Source of the DNA: Sporosarcina sp. ACRSM
Lineage (GTDB): Bacteria; Bacillota; Bacilli; Bacillales_A; Planococcaceae
NCBI RefSeq assembly: GCF_022346545.1
Contig: NZ_JAKRNU010000008.1
Location: 124,001 to 188,000 of the forward strand
Direction: 5' to 3'
Length of the DNA: 64,000 nucleotides
Under the pieces are notes generated by a model. It ran no database searches, was not told the origin of the DNA, and saw nothing but the letters and a program-made list of their open reading frames with translations. The stretch's first letter is position 1. Every line of letters begins with the position of its first letter. The position numbers were made by a program, and so were the translations under genes. Positions 1 through 8,946 of the stretch are shown here, in pieces.

Positions 1-329
1 CCTATGTGATTTAATAATTGCTCAGCTTCTAATAAAATTTGCTGCTTATTTTCCTCAAAATGCTTTTCAGTAATATTGAAGTAAAGCTGTGCAGTCATCC
101 GATTGCTTGAAATTGAAACTTCGATAGGCGGCAACCAAGTTCCTATATTATGCTCTTGCCCCTGTTCGGTTAGCGCTTCTCGCAAAGCCGTAAACGAGCC
201 AATTTTCAATCGTGGAAACTCACGAGTAATTGCGTCAAATGATTTTAAAGGGTAGCCAATCTGTTTTAATCGTAAGATAACATTTTCTTCCTGAACGAAT
301 AAATCAAAATAATCATTCTGAATTAGCAT
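1..329 (-). CDS. FapA/DUF342-family protein, N-terminal part (cut by window edge)
   Basis: An open frame of 109 codons runs from an ATG at 329 to the window edge without a stop. A strong ribosome binding site (GGAAGGAGTGAAG) lies just before the ATG. The translation begins MLIQNDYFDLFVQEENV and contains the stretch PPIEVSISSNRMTAQLYF. This resembles the N-terminal domain of DUF342 (FapA-like) proteins, which carry a polar N-terminal domain followed by a beta-helix. The family is linked to flagella or polar localisation in some bacteria, but its role in Bacillales is poorly defined. Only the first part is visible, so domain completeness cannot be judged. It lies downstream of spo0A on the same strand, separated by a terminator. 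Family assignment is from memory of the motif and is moderately sure. Confidence 0.6.
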   Translation of the reverse strand, partial: MLIQNDYFDLFVQEENVILRLKQIGYPLKSFDAITREFPRLKIGSFTALREALTEQGQEHNIGTWLPPIEVSISSNRMTAQLYFNITEKHFEENKQQILLEAEQLLNHI

Positions 330-604
330 AATCTTCACTCCTTCCTACGGAACCCATTATAATGCATTCCCGACAATTTGAAGGGTACATCCTTCATAAC
401 ACGAGAAAAGACCTATCTATTGATAAAGCTCCTGTACACATACATGTCTTTCATACGTACATTTTCTTTCGATAGAAAAAACCAATGAATGCAACTATTC
501 ATCGGCTTCGAATATGCGTTTATAAGATTTGAGATAGCGTATAGGGATAAGTGCAGAAATTCGTCAGTTTGTCATTTGGTTAAAGTGCTATCATCTCTCA
601 TCAC
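330..604. other. Intergenic region between the FapA-like gene and spo0A
   Basis: No gene is seen here. On the minus strand there is a likely spo0A terminator (see 474-505) and a TATAAT-like -10 element at 356-361, 27 bases before the FapA-like start. The matching -35 is poor. The rest is AT-rich with no clear repeat. Confidence 0.4.
474..505 (-). terminator. Probable spo0A terminator
   Basis: On the minus strand CCGATGAAT and ATTCATTGG form a 9-bp stem around a 6-base loop, followed by a run of six T. It lies about 100 bases past the spo0A stop codon. Confidence 0.7.
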
Positions 605-1396
605 TTAACTCGCCATATGCTCCAAGCGGATTTTGTCAGCGATCATCGCTATAAACTCACTGTTTGTAGGTTTACTTTTCAAGTGATGGACCGTATAACC
701 GAACATTTTGGAGATTACGTCGTAATTGCCACGATTCCATGCGACTTCAATTGCGTGACGAATCGCCCTTTCGACACGTGAAGAAGTTGTATTGTATTTT
801 TCGGCGATTTCAGGATAGAGAACTTTCGTGACAGAACCAAGTAGATCAACATCCGTGTAAACCATTTGGATGGCTTCTCGGAGAAATGCGTATCCTTTAA
901 TATGCGCGGGTACACCAATCTCTTTAATAATGGCTGTAATCGTTGTATCCAACACTTTTTGGCTGACCCCTTCTGCCGGAAGCGCTTCCGTTTGCTTCGC
1001 AATCGGCGAAACCGGTTTTCTCGTTCCCGCAACTTGGAAAATCTGATTGGCTAACCGTTCAAATTCAAACGGCTTTAACATGAAATAAGAAGCTCCTAGA
1101 CTTGCCGCTTGCGTCATGACATCTTCCTGTCCGAATGCCGTCAGCATGATAATATGCAAGTCCGCTGTCTGTGCATTTGCATTTAAGGTCTCCAACACTG
1201 CAATCCCGTCAAGATGCGGCATAATAATATCAAGCAACAGCACGTCCGGCTTTTGTTCCTCCAACATCGACAAACAGACTTTTCCGTTATGTGCTGTCCA
1301 AATAATTTCCACCTCAGGATGCTTCTCAAAATACGAAATCATCGTCCGCACCAATTCCTTATTATCATCAGCAATCGCAATTTTCAGCTTTTCCAT
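605..1396 (-). CDS. spo0A: Sporulation master regulator Spo0A
   Basis: Response regulator that, when phosphorylated by the phosphorelay, controls entry into sporulation. The 263-aa protein has an N-terminal receiver domain (about 1-120) with the acidic pair D10-D11, phospho-acceptor D56 in [12 protein letters not shown], and the conserved Thr and Lys in TAFGQ and LKPFEF. A linker of about 25 residues leads to the C-terminal DNA-binding domain, with the recognition helix in [15 protein letters not shown]. Length and sequence match the B. subtilis protein closely. The ORF could extend 11 residues upstream, but the ATG at 1396 lies 8 bases after AAGAGGGGG and begins [12 protein letters not shown] like other Spo0A proteins. 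It follows spoIVB, the usual Bacillales arrangement. Near-consensus 0A boxes lie upstream, which fits autoregulation. Confidence 0.97.
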   Translation of the reverse strand: MEKLKIAIADDNKELVRTMISYFEKHPEVEIIWTAHNGKVCLSMLEEQKPDVLLLDIIMPHLDGIAVLETLNANAQTADLHIIMLTAFGQEDVMTQAASLGASYFMLKPFEFERLANQIFQVAGTRKPVSPIAKQTEALPAEGVSQKVLDTTITAIIKEIGVPAHIKGYAFLREAIQMVYTDVDLLGSVTKVLYPEIAEKYNTTSSRVERAIRHAIEVAWNRGNYDVISKMFGYTVHHLKSKPTNSEFIAMIADKIRLEHMAS

Positions 1397-1479
1397 TCCC
1401 ATTCCCCCTCTTGAACATTTGTCTTGCATCTATTCTTCGAAACAATAGCAACTTTCTCCAAAATTGCACAAAGGAAATT

Positions 1480-1557
1480 TTCGACGAATTTTGGTACATC
1501 CCTCTTTTATGTATCGAAAATGATCCTTCTGACATAGAGTTTCTATGTATTTCGACC
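1480..1557 (-). promoter_or_regulatory. Two near-consensus 0A boxes upstream of spo0A
   Basis: On the minus strand CGTCGAA (1480-1486) and GGTCGAA (1551-1557) each match the Spo0A binding heptamer TGTCGAA at six of seven positions. They lie 84-160 bases before the spo0A start. B. subtilis spo0A is autoregulated through such boxes. A sigma-H promoter could not be placed with confidence. Confidence 0.4.
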
Positions 1558-1616
1558 AAATTCTCTTTTTTTCACATTTTCTTCACTTGTCTCCTCATCA
1601 GTTTATCATTTTAGAG

Positions 1617-1653
1617 CGAAAGAGCCAACCCGTTTTACGGATTGGCTCTTTCG
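1617..1653 (-). terminator. Hairpin after spoIVB
   Basis: A long inverted repeat with arms CGAAAGAGCCAA and TTGGCTCTTTCG lies 5 bases past the spoIVB stop. The T-run is weak on the minus strand, so it may only partly terminate and allow some read-through to spo0A. Confidence 0.6.
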
Positions 1654-1658
1654 TTTTC

Positions 1659-2627
1659 TCATTTTTCACCTTTTCGCATCTTTTCTAAAAAAAGTGCAGC
1701 ACCTTTTTTAGGATCGTCCACATACATATGTGTCACCGCTCCGACGAACTTACCGTCCTGAATGACCGGACTGCCACTCATGCCTTGTAAAATGCCGCCC
1801 GTTGCTGCCAATAATTTTGGATCGGTCAAGTTGAATTGAAATTGTTCGCTTTCCACTTTCGTAATTTCAATAGTAAATGATTCAACTTCCGTCCCTTTTA
1901 TCGTCGTGAAGATTTCTGCAGCTCCTTCTTTCACGTCGGCAGGGTGCATAATCTGCAGTGGTTCTGCCAACACTTTCTTGTAGGAGTGATTCCACGATCC
2001 AAATATCCCATATATTCCATTGATTTGAATCGTTCCGAGGAAATCTTCGTCTTCAACGATGGTTGATATTTTATACCCTGGATTGCCCGGTGCACTTTTT
2101 TTGATCTGCCCAATTTCGGAAAGATAAATGGCACCCGTTTTAAACGATGGCGGTGTTTTTAATGTACTGTCAATAATTTGATGCCCTAACGCACCATAAG
2201 TTCCTTTGTCCGGATCGACGTACGTCAAGGTGCCTGTCCCTTCCGTCCGGTCTTTCAGGAATGGTAGGAGACGTTTCAGCGCTTCGCCATCAGACTTTAT
2301 TTGGTTTGTGTCTCCGTCACGGTCAACAGTCAGGGCAATCTCTTTTTGATCGTGCTTCTTGGACAAGGCAGCCTCGAATTCCTTCAATGTTCCGATTGCT
2401 ACATCATCCACTTGCTCGATCAAATCACCTGCCTTCAACCAGTCATCCTTACCGATCATGACATCGCTTGTGATGAAGACACCGGATAAATCCATTTTAA
2501 TGCCAATCGAGTGTCCCATCGGAATAAGCATATCATCTTGTGCAGACGCTGCATTTGACGTAAATGGCATGACCAGTAAAAGCACAGAAAACGAAACGGC
2601 TAATTTGAATTGCCTACTCCATTCCAT
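1659..2627 (-). CDS. spoIVB: SpoIVB serine protease (sigma-K checkpoint)
   Basis: Forespore-secreted S55 serine protease that triggers pro-sigma-K processing by cleaving SpoIVFA. The 322-aa protein has an N-terminal signal or membrane segment (about 8-27), a PDZ domain (about 40-105) and the C-terminal peptidase domain. Catalytic elements are visible: H149 in GTYGALGH, D269 in NLTDPKLLAATGG, and S284 in QGMSGSPV. It is clearly shorter than the roughly 426-residue B. subtilis protein, mainly before and within the N-terminal half, but the active-site motifs are intact. The ATG at 2627 follows a strong GGGAGGTG site. It lies between recN and spo0A as in other spore formers. It would normally be read by sigma-G, but no promoter was assigned. 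Confidence 0.95.
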   Translation of the reverse strand: MEWSRQFKLAVSFSVLLLVMPFTSNAASAQDDMLIPMGHSIGIKMDLSGVFITSDVMIGKDDWLKAGDLIEQVDDVAIGTLKEFEAALSKKHDQKEIALTVDRDGDTNQIKSDGEALKRLLPFLKDRTEGTGTLTYVDPDKGTYGALGHQIIDSTLKTPPSFKTGAIYLSEIGQIKKSAPGNPGYKISTIVEDEDFLGTIQINGIYGIFGSWNHSYKKVLAEPLQIMHPADVKEGAAEIFTTIKGTEVESFTIEITKVESEQFQFNLTDPKLLAATGGILQGMSGSPVIQDGKFVGAVTHMYVDDPKKGAALFLEKMRKGEK

Positions 2628-2728
2628 GTTTCACCTCCCTGAAATAAGTTACTAATGGTATGTCCGATAAGAGGAATGTTATGAAAGGGTAAATCATGAA
2701 AAAGTGGAACCCACAAAACGGCTAATCA

Positions 2729-2758
2729 GAAAAAACGTGCATAAATGTTATGCACGTT
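2729..2758 (-). terminator. recN terminator
   Basis: On the minus strand ACGTGCATAA and TTATGCACGT form a perfect 10-bp stem with a 4-base loop followed by TTTTTT, 6 bases past the recN stop. Confidence 0.88.
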
Positions 2759-2764
2759 CAGCAC

Positions 2765-4462
2765 TTATCGAAATACTTTTTTTCGTTCCGACGCCAATGT
2801 CAATAATTCATCGGCATGTTTTAATGTCAATGGCGTGATTTCAGCACCCGATAACATTCTGGATAATTCTTCAATCCGCTCCGAGTTGATGACATCCTGG
2901 ATGGATGTTCTCGTTCTGTCATCTTCTACATCTTTTTTAATTAAATAATGCTGATCCGCCATTGCTGCGACTTGCGGTAAATGGGAAATACATAATACTT
3001 GTGAATTGGTGGCAATCATCGCAATCTTCTCGGCAATCGCTTGTGCAACGCGTCCGCTGACACCGGTATCCACTTCATCAAAAATAATGGATGTGATGCC
3101 CTGATGCTTTGAAAAGATTGTTTTTAACGCTATCATAATCCTGGAAAGCTCTCCTCCAGAAGCGACTTTCACAAGCGGTTTCAGCGGTTCGCCTACATTT
3201 GTAGAAATTTGAAAAGATACATCATCAAAGCCATTCGCATCAAACAGTCCTGCCGGTTTTGGCTTGATTTCGACTTTGAATGTAGCTTTTCCCATATGAA
3301 GTTGCTCCAATTGTTCCATGATCGCCTGCTCCAATCGGCTAGCGGCCGTTTGTCGAATAATCGATAATTCCGCAGCCTCAAGTTGAAGATCCTGATAAAG
3401 ATGATCCAGTTTTTCCTGGGCAACTGACAGTCGCTCGTCCCGACTCACCAAGCTTTCCAACTCATCTGCGATCTTATCCCGATAAATTAAAATATCTTCA
3501 ATTGTTTTTCCATATTTTCTTTGGAGAGAAGTATGTAAAGCAAGGCGATTTTCAACAAATTCCAGCCGGGTCGGATCAAATTCCATATCATCCAAAATGC
3601 TTTTTAATTCATGCGCGGTTTCCTGCAATGTATAGAAGCTTGTAGCAACGGATTCAGCATGCGGTTTTAAAGTACTATCAACTGACGCCGCATCCTCCAT
3701 ATCACTCATCGCAGCTCCCACCCAATCTAGTGCATGTGTATCCCCGCTGATAGAAACATAAGCTGTGTTTAAACGTTCATATAGCCGGGTGAAATTCAGC
3801 AATTTCCGTTTTTCTTCCTCAAGTGCTTCTTCCTCACCGATGACGAGTGCAGCGGCATCGATCTCTTTCAGTTGGAATGTATACAGATCGATCCGCTGTG
3901 CAACCTGTTGCTCATTTTCGTCGGCAGCTTCAATTTTCTGTTTCAATTTCCGATATTGCCCATATAGATCTGCATAATTCTCATATGCCTGAATAAGCTC
4001 AGGACCAGCAAAATGATCCAGTAGATGGATATGCCTTTTTTCATGCATCAATTCCTGATTTTCATGCTGACCGTGGATATCAATCAAATGCGAACCGATT
4101 TCCCTTAAAATTGCAATCGTTACCAACTTACCGTTGATTCTGCAGACCGTTTTACCGTTCAAATTCAAATCTCGTCGCAAGATGACTGTTCCTTCGTCAC
4201 ACTCTATCCCTAATTCTTCCAATTTCGAAAGGAGAGGATGCGATGGATCATCGATGGTGAACAATCCTTCCAATTCGGCTTTCTTCGATCCATGTCGGAT
4301 AAATTCCGTGGAACCTCTTCCGCCTGCTAAAAGTTGAACAGCGTCGATAATAATCGATTTACCTGCACCGGTTTCACCGGTTAACACCGTGAGACCTTCA
4401 TCGAAAGTCACATCAAGTTCTTCAATGATTGCGAAATTCTTAATGGAGATTTCACTTAACAC
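2765..4462 (-). CDS. recN: DNA repair protein RecN
   Basis: SMC-like ATPase that acts early at double-strand breaks by bringing ends together for RecA-dependent repair. The 565-aa protein has an N-terminal Walker A motif GETGAGKS (29-36), a central coiled-coil region of about 300 residues, and a C-terminal ATPase half with the signature VASGGELSR and Walker B SIIFDEVDTGVSG. Length is normal for the family. The start is GTG at 4462, 6 bases after GGGGGTGA. It follows argR with only 15 bases between, so the two are probably co-transcribed, as in many Bacillales. A strong terminator follows. Confidence 0.97.
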   Translation of the reverse strand: MLSEISIKNFAIIEELDVTFDEGLTVLTGETGAGKSIIIDAVQLLAGGRGSTEFIRHGSKKAELEGLFTIDDPSHPLLSKLEELGIECDEGTVILRRDLNLNGKTVCRINGKLVTIAILREIGSHLIDIHGQHENQELMHEKRHIHLLDHFAGPELIQAYENYADLYGQYRKLKQKIEAADENEQQVAQRIDLYTFQLKEIDAAALVIGEEEALEEEKRKLLNFTRLYERLNTAYVSISGDTHALDWVGAAMSDMEDAASVDSTLKPHAESVATSFYTLQETAHELKSILDDMEFDPTRLEFVENRLALHTSLQRKYGKTIEDILIYRDKIADELESLVSRDERLSVAQEKLDHLYQDLQLEAAELSIIRQTAASRLEQAIMEQLEQLHMGKATFKVEIKPKPAGLFDANGFDDVSFQISTNVGEPLKPLVKVASGGELSRIMIALKTIFSKHQGITSIIFDEVDTGVSGRVAQAIAEKIAMIATNSQVLCISHLPQVAAMADQHYLIKKDVEDDRTRTSIQDVINSERIEELSRMLSGAEITPLTLKHADELLTLASERKKVFR

Positions 4463-4477
4463 TTGCCGTCACCCCCT

Positions 4478-4927
4478 TCAAAGCATCGCGAGTAATTTAT
4501 CTTTGACCTCATTTGTCTGCGATTCTTCCCGACAGATGATTAAACAAGTATCATCCCCACAAATTGTGCCTAAAATTTCAATCCACCCTAAATTATCTAT
4601 GAGTGATCCGACAGCATGCGCGTTGCCAGGAAGTGTTTTTAAAATGATGAAGTGTGCGGCACTATCGATACTGACAAATGCATCTGTCATCATGCGATGT
4701 AGCTTCTGTTCCGTGTTGTACTTCTGTACTTGTGGAAGGCTATACTTATAACGCCCATCAGCTAGCGGAACTTTGATCAAATGCATTTCTTTTATATCCC
4801 GGGATACCGTTGCCTGTGTCACAGCGACTCCCGAAGCCTTTAACGTGTCGACAAGCTGGTCTTGTGTTTCAATTTCAAAATTTGAAATAATATCCCGAAT
4901 GCGAATATGGCGTTGTCCTTTATTCAT
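4478..4927 (-). CDS. argR: Arginine repressor ArgR (AhrC)
   Basis: Arginine-dependent hexameric regulator that represses arginine biosynthesis and activates catabolism. The 149-aa protein has the N-terminal winged helix (about 1-70, with [11 protein letters not shown] as recognition region) and the C-terminal arginine-binding and oligomerisation domain containing [14 protein letters not shown]. The ORF could start at a GTG three codons earlier. The ATG at 4927 gives the conserved start [13 protein letters not shown] and has GGAGTGA at good spacing. It sits between tlyA and recN, the standard order. The gene for its usual accessory role in recombination is not implied here. Confidence 0.96.
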   Translation of the reverse strand: MNKGQRHIRIRDIISNFEIETQDQLVDTLKASGVAVTQATVSRDIKEMHLIKVPLADGRYKYSLPQVQKYNTEQKLHRMMTDAFVSIDSAAHFIILKTLPGNAHAVGSLIDNLGWIEILGTICGDDTCLIICREESQTNEVKDKLLAML

Positions 4928-4987
4928 ACCAATCACTCCAATAGACGATATTGAGTTATTACCCTATCTACAGATTACGTCCGACAA

Positions 4988-5011
4988 CAAAAACGCGCAA
5001 ATCATTGCGCG
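4988..5011 (-). terminator. Terminator after tlyA
   Basis: CGCGCAA and TTGCGCG form a 7-bp GC-rich stem with a 4-base loop, followed on the minus strand by TTTTTG. It directly adjoins the tlyA stop codon and separates tlyA from argR. Confidence 0.75.
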
Positions 5012-5833
5012 CTATAGTAATTCTCCATATGCTTCTTCAATCAGTCCCTGGAAATCATCCACATCAAATGCAGATTCCGGATGGTTGTCAGAAGTTAAAT
5101 GGAATAGAAATTCGATATTCCCTTCTCCGCCGGTGACAGGTGAATAAGAAATTCCTCGCAAACTGTACCCTTCTTGTAAGGAGGCATCTGCTATTTTTTG
5201 CAATACTTCAAGATGGACCGATTTCTCTTTTACGACCCCTTTTTTCCCGACTTTTCCTTTTCCGGCTTCGAATTGAGGCTTGACGAGGGCGATGACGTCC
5301 CCATTTTCCATCAAAATCTTTTTTAGTGCGGGTAAGATGAGCGTCAAAGAGATAAAGGAGACATCGATTGTGGCAAACTGTGGAAGACCCGCCGTAAAAA
5401 GATCTGGTGTTGCATGTCTGAAATTTGTTCTTTCCATTACCGTAACACGGGGATCTTGTCGAATTTTCCAAGCTAGCTGATTATAGCCAACATCAAGGGC
5501 ATAACAATGAGATGCGCCATTTTGGAGGGCGCAATCCGTAAATCCGCCCGTTGACGCTCCGATATCCAACACGATTTTATCGTTCACGTCCACGTCGAAC
5601 TGAGCGAGGGCTTTTTCAAGTTTCAGTCCCCCGCGGCTAACGTATTTCAGCGTCGGTCCTTTGATGGTAAGCGGAGCATCCATCGGAATTTTTTCGCCTG
5701 GCTTATCCAGCCTTGTTTCAGCGGAATAAACGATGCCTGCCATAATGGAACGTTTAGCCTGCTCTCTTGTCTCCGCCAAGCCACGGGAAACAAGCAGGAC
5801 ATCCACCCGCTCCTTCGGAATACGATTTGTCAT
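5012..5833 (-). CDS. tlyA: TlyA-family rRNA 2'-O-methyltransferase
   Basis: Putative 23S/16S rRNA (cytidine) 2'-O-methyltransferase of the hemolysin-A/TlyA family (YqxC in B. subtilis). The 273-aa protein has an N-terminal S4 RNA-binding domain (about 5-65, beginning [20 protein letters not shown]) and an FtsJ-like Rossmann methyltransferase with the SAM motif [13 protein letters not shown] near residue 90. The ATG overlaps the dxs stop by four bases (ATGA), so translation is probably coupled to dxs. The gene follows dxs and precedes argR, the usual order in Bacillales. Methyltransferase activity is inferred from the family. Haemolysin activity is an old label and is not supported by anything seen here. 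Confidence 0.9.
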   Translation of the reverse strand: MTNRIPKERVDVLLVSRGLAETREQAKRSIMAGIVYSAETRLDKPGEKIPMDAPLTIKGPTLKYVSRGGLKLEKALAQFDVDVNDKIVLDIGASTGGFTDCALQNGASHCYALDVGYNQLAWKIRQDPRVTVMERTNFRHATPDLFTAGLPQFATIDVSFISLTLILPALKKILMENGDVIALVKPQFEAGKGKVGKKGVVKEKSVHLEVLQKIADASLQEGYSLRGISYSPVTGGEGNIEFLFHLTSDNHPESAFDVDDFQGLIEEAYGELL

Positions 5834-7734
5834 ACTTGTTCCCTTTCCACGGTATGCTCTTTAACAACCGTTTCCAAATGATCAACAATATGGCCCGCTG
5901 TCATACCGATTTCTACAAGCAGTTCAGTCACACTGCCATGCTCGATGAAATAATCGGGGATACCCATTCGATGGATAGGAATATCCAAGTGACCGCTGTC
6001 TTGTGCATATTCAAGAACAGCACTTCCGAACCCGCCTGCAAGCACCGCTTCTTCGACCGTTAAAATCGGCATACCGGTAGCAAAAAGCCCATCCAACATT
6101 TTTGTATCGAGTGGCTTGATGAATCGAGCATTGATGACTTTCACTTGCAATCCTTTTTGCGACAAAGCTTCCGCTGCTTCGAGGGCCATCGGAATGGTTG
6201 TACCAAATGTCAGGATTGCTGCATCTTTCCCTTCACGAAGCACTTCCCACGACCCGATTGGAATCGTCGACAAACGGTCATCCATCGGAACACCGAGACC
6301 ATTCCCTCTAGGATAACGCAAAGCGATTGGACCGTCATTATACTCAATTGCCGTTTTCACCATATGCTGCCCTTCATTTTCGTCTTTTGGCATCATGATG
6401 ACCATATTGGGCATATGTCTAAGAAAGGCGATATCAAAAACGCCTTGATGGGTTTCTCCGTCTGCCCCGACAAGACCCGCACGGTCGATGCCAATGATAA
6501 CATTCAAATTCTGTCTGGAAATGTCATGAAGCACTTGATCATATGCACGTTGTAAAAATGTCGAGTAAATGGCAAGAAACGGCTTCATCCCTTGTGTAGC
6601 CAATCCCGCAGCCATTGTCGTCGCATGCTGCTCGGCAATACCAACGTCAAAGAATCGATCTGGAAATTCAGTAGCAAAGGACTCCAGTTTAGATCCGACC
6701 GGCATAGCAGGTGTGATTGCAACAACACGGCGATCATCACGCGCAATATCACGAACGGTTTCCGCTACAAGGCCACTCCATGAAGGTGCGACAGACGGAG
6801 ACTTGACAAAATCACCCGTTTCAATCTTATAAGGACCTGTTCCATGCCATGTTCCAATTTTATCGTTTTCAGCCGGACGATACCCTTTTCCTTTTTTCGT
6901 AATGACATGAAGTAAAACCGGTCCATCTACTTTTTTGGCATATTGGATATTCCGTTCCAAGTCATTGAAATCATGGCCATCGATCGGACCGAGATAAGTG
7001 AAGCCCAGCTCTTCAAAGAAAACACCGGATACGAGCAAATATTTTAGACTCGCTTTGACACGTTCCGCGGCAGAAGCCACTTTTCCGCCAATCGCAGGTA
7101 TTTTTTTCAAAATGTACTCAAGTTCATCTTTAGCTGAATTGTATTTACCAGCGGTTCTCAATTTACCGAGAACTGTATGAAGTGCACCAACGTTTGGTGC
7201 AATCGACATTTCATTATCATTTAATATGACAATCATATCTGTTTTTGCATCACCGATATGATTCAAAGCTTCCAGAGCCATACCACCCGTAAGTGCGCCG
7301 TCGCCAATCACCGGAATGACATAGTTCGAATCGCCTTTTATATCCCGGGCAGCCGCCATTCCCATGGCAGCGGATAAGGAAGTGGAACTATGTCCCGTTT
7401 CCCAAACATCGTGCTCGCTTTCAATCATTTTAGGAAATCCACATAGCCCTTTGTATTGCCTGAGCGAGTCAAAATCACCGGCTCGCCCCGTCAATATTTT
7501 ATGAACATAAGCCTGATGTCCGACATCCCAAATGATTTTATCATCCGGACTGTCGAAATGGCGATGCAAAGCCATAGTCAATTCAACAACTCCGAGATTG
7601 GGTCCGATATGCCCGCCGGTTACAGACAATTTTTCAATCAGGAACGCCCGGATACACTTGGCAAGTTCCAGCATCTGTTCTTTATCGAGCTTTTTTAAAA
7701 AAGATGGATTGTCTATTGTTGTTAGATCCATCAT
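5830..7734 (-). CDS. dxs: 1-deoxy-D-xylulose-5-phosphate synthase
   Basis: Thiamine-diphosphate enzyme that condenses pyruvate and glyceraldehyde 3-phosphate, the first step of the MEP isoprenoid pathway. The 634-aa protein shows the transketolase-type fold: an N-terminal ThDP domain with [16 protein letters not shown] and [12 protein letters not shown], a middle pyrimidine-binding domain ([29 protein letters not shown]) and a C-terminal domain. The ORF can start at GTG 7740, ATG 7734 or ATG 7731. ATG 7734 is chosen because AAGGTG lies 7 bases before it. B. subtilis-like proteins start at the 7731 ATG, so the choice is uncertain by one codon. It is followed by tlyA with an ATGA overlap and preceded by ispA, forming an isoprenoid block. 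Confidence 0.96.
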   Translation of the reverse strand: MMDLTTIDNPSFLKKLDKEQMLELAKCIRAFLIEKLSVTGGHIGPNLGVVELTMALHRHFDSPDDKIIWDVGHQAYVHKILTGRAGDFDSLRQYKGLCGFPKMIESEHDVWETGHSSTSLSAAMGMAAARDIKGDSNYVIPVIGDGALTGGMALEALNHIGDAKTDMIVILNDNEMSIAPNVGALHTVLGKLRTAGKYNSAKDELEYILKKIPAIGGKVASAAERVKASLKYLLVSGVFFEELGFTYLGPIDGHDFNDLERNIQYAKKVDGPVLLHVITKKGKGYRPAENDKIGTWHGTGPYKIETGDFVKSPSVAPSWSGLVAETVRDIARDDRRVVAITPAMPVGSKLESFATEFPDRFFDVGIAEQHATTMAAGLATQGMKPFLAIYSTFLQRAYDQVLHDISRQNLNVIIGIDRAGLVGADGETHQGVFDIAFLRHMPNMVIMMPKDENEGQHMVKTAIEYNDGPIALRYPRGNGLGVPMDDRLSTIPIGSWEVLREGKDAAILTFGTTIPMALEAAEALSQKGLQVKVINARFIKPLDTKMLDGLFATGMPILTVEEAVLAGGFGSAVLEYAQDSGHLDIPIHRMGIPDYFIEHGSVTELLVEIGMTAGHIVDHLETVVKEHTVEREQV

Positions 7735-7826
7735 TATCACACACCTTCTTCGAATGATTGCCTCGGTTATTTCTGCGCTTAGTATATTATATCAAGTAGG
7801 ACGTCCAGTACAACTTTTACGTTCCT

Positions 7827-8711
7827 TTACGATTTCCGATGTACGATATAATCAGCGAATAGGGCGAGGAGTGAATCGTTTGTGCCCAAGAACTCAAGGG
7901 AATCGATCGCGCGCTGATGATGTGCCGCTAGACGTTCCTCCGCTCCGTCCAAACCTAGAAGAGAAGGATAAGTCGATTTATCACTAAGCGAATCACTTCC
8001 TGCTGTCTTTCCAAGTTCTTCAGTTGTCGCTGTAATGTCCAAAATATCGTCTTTGATCTGGAATGCTAGCCCGATATTCCATGCGTATTCTTTTAACTTT
8101 TGCGTTTTCTCCTCGTTCAGATTCGCCAAGATCGCGGCAGCTTCGATACTGAAGGAAAGAAGTGCTCCCGTTTTATGAACATGAACCGTCTCCATCTCCG
8201 TGAGCGTCAATGGTTTCGCTTCCCCTTCCATATCGAGCATTTGCCCGCCTACCATGCCTTGGGCGCCTGCCGCTTCCGTCAATAACTGGATGATTCGCAC
8301 GACCTGTTCAGCCGGTGTCGATTTAAGTCTCGTTAAACCGTCAAACGCAAGTGCTTGCAACGCATCTCCTGCCAAAACGGCAACCGCCTCACCGTATACT
8401 TTGTGATTCGTCGGCTTGCCTCGTCTAAAATCATCATCATCCATGGACGGTAAATCATCATGGATCAAAGAATATGTATGAATGAGTTCGACTGCACAAG
8501 CGACGGTTACAGCATCCACTGATTCCACTCCTAGATCTTCAAGCGTTGCCAGAACGAGCAATGGTCGAATCCGTTTTCCGCCAGCATCGACTGAATAGGT
8601 CATAGCAGACTTCAATGTTGTGGATACATCAATCGGTGAAAGTAGTTGATGGAGTCGCTCGTCAATAATCGTGATTTTTTCCGTCATGAACTTCTCTAAT
8701 TTATTATGCAT
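7827..8711 (-). CDS. ispA: Farnesyl diphosphate synthase (polyprenyl synthetase)
   Basis: Head-to-tail prenyltransferase that makes geranyl and farnesyl diphosphate from IPP and DMAPP. The 294-aa protein has the first aspartate-rich motif HDDLPSMDDDDFRRGKPT and the second QIKDDILDIT, plus KSTYPSLLG near the C-terminus. Length matches the B. subtilis YqiD/IspA protein. The ORF track allows a GTG four codons upstream, but ATG 8711 has AAGGTG at 9 bases and gives the conserved start MHNKLEKF. The start lies within the last codons of xseB (8-bp overlap), so expression is likely coupled to exonuclease VII genes. dxs follows. Confidence 0.95.
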   Translation of the reverse strand: MHNKLEKFMTEKITIIDERLHQLLSPIDVSTTLKSAMTYSVDAGGKRIRPLLVLATLEDLGVESVDAVTVACAVELIHTYSLIHDDLPSMDDDDFRRGKPTNHKVYGEAVAVLAGDALQALAFDGLTRLKSTPAEQVVRIIQLLTEAAGAQGMVGGQMLDMEGEAKPLTLTEMETVHVHKTGALLSFSIEAAAILANLNEEKTQKLKEYAWNIGLAFQIKDDILDITATTEELGKTAGSDSLSDKSTYPSLLGLDGAEERLAAHHQRAIDSLEFLGTNDSLLALFADYIVHRKS

Positions 8712-8946
8712 TTGAATCCACACCTTTTGTAGGATCGAATGGGGTCTTGTTGCCCTCTTCGTCTATAATGGAAATCAGTTGTTTCTCTGCATCTTGCAAC
8801 TTCCCATGACAAAATGCGGATAACTCCATCCCTTTTTTGTACAATGAAATTGCATCCTCCAAAGGGACATCACCCGTCTCCAGCTTTTGAACGATTTCTT
8901 CCAATTTTAACATCGCTTCTTCAAAGCGGATCGTCTCTATTTCCAC
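8704..8946 (-). CDS. xseB: Exonuclease VII small subunit
   Basis: Small subunit of exonuclease VII, which degrades single-stranded DNA in both directions together with XseA. The 80-aa protein is almost entirely helical and contains the family pattern FEEAMLKLEEIVQKLETGDV followed by LEDAISLYKKGMEL. The start codon is GTG at 8946, directly abutting the xseA stop, with GGGGAGGAAGGG upstream. The 3' end overlaps ispA. Size and position are typical. Confidence 0.95.
   Translation of the reverse strand: MEIETIRFEEAMLKLEEIVQKLETGDVPLEDAISLYKKGMELSAFCHGKLQDAEKQLISIIDEEGNKTPFDPTKGVDSNA

Noticed and set aside
1430..1480. Sigma-H promoter for spo0A
   Set aside because: A GAAGAAT -10-like sequence is present, but the best GGAGAA -35-like sequence has a poor match and too long a spacer.
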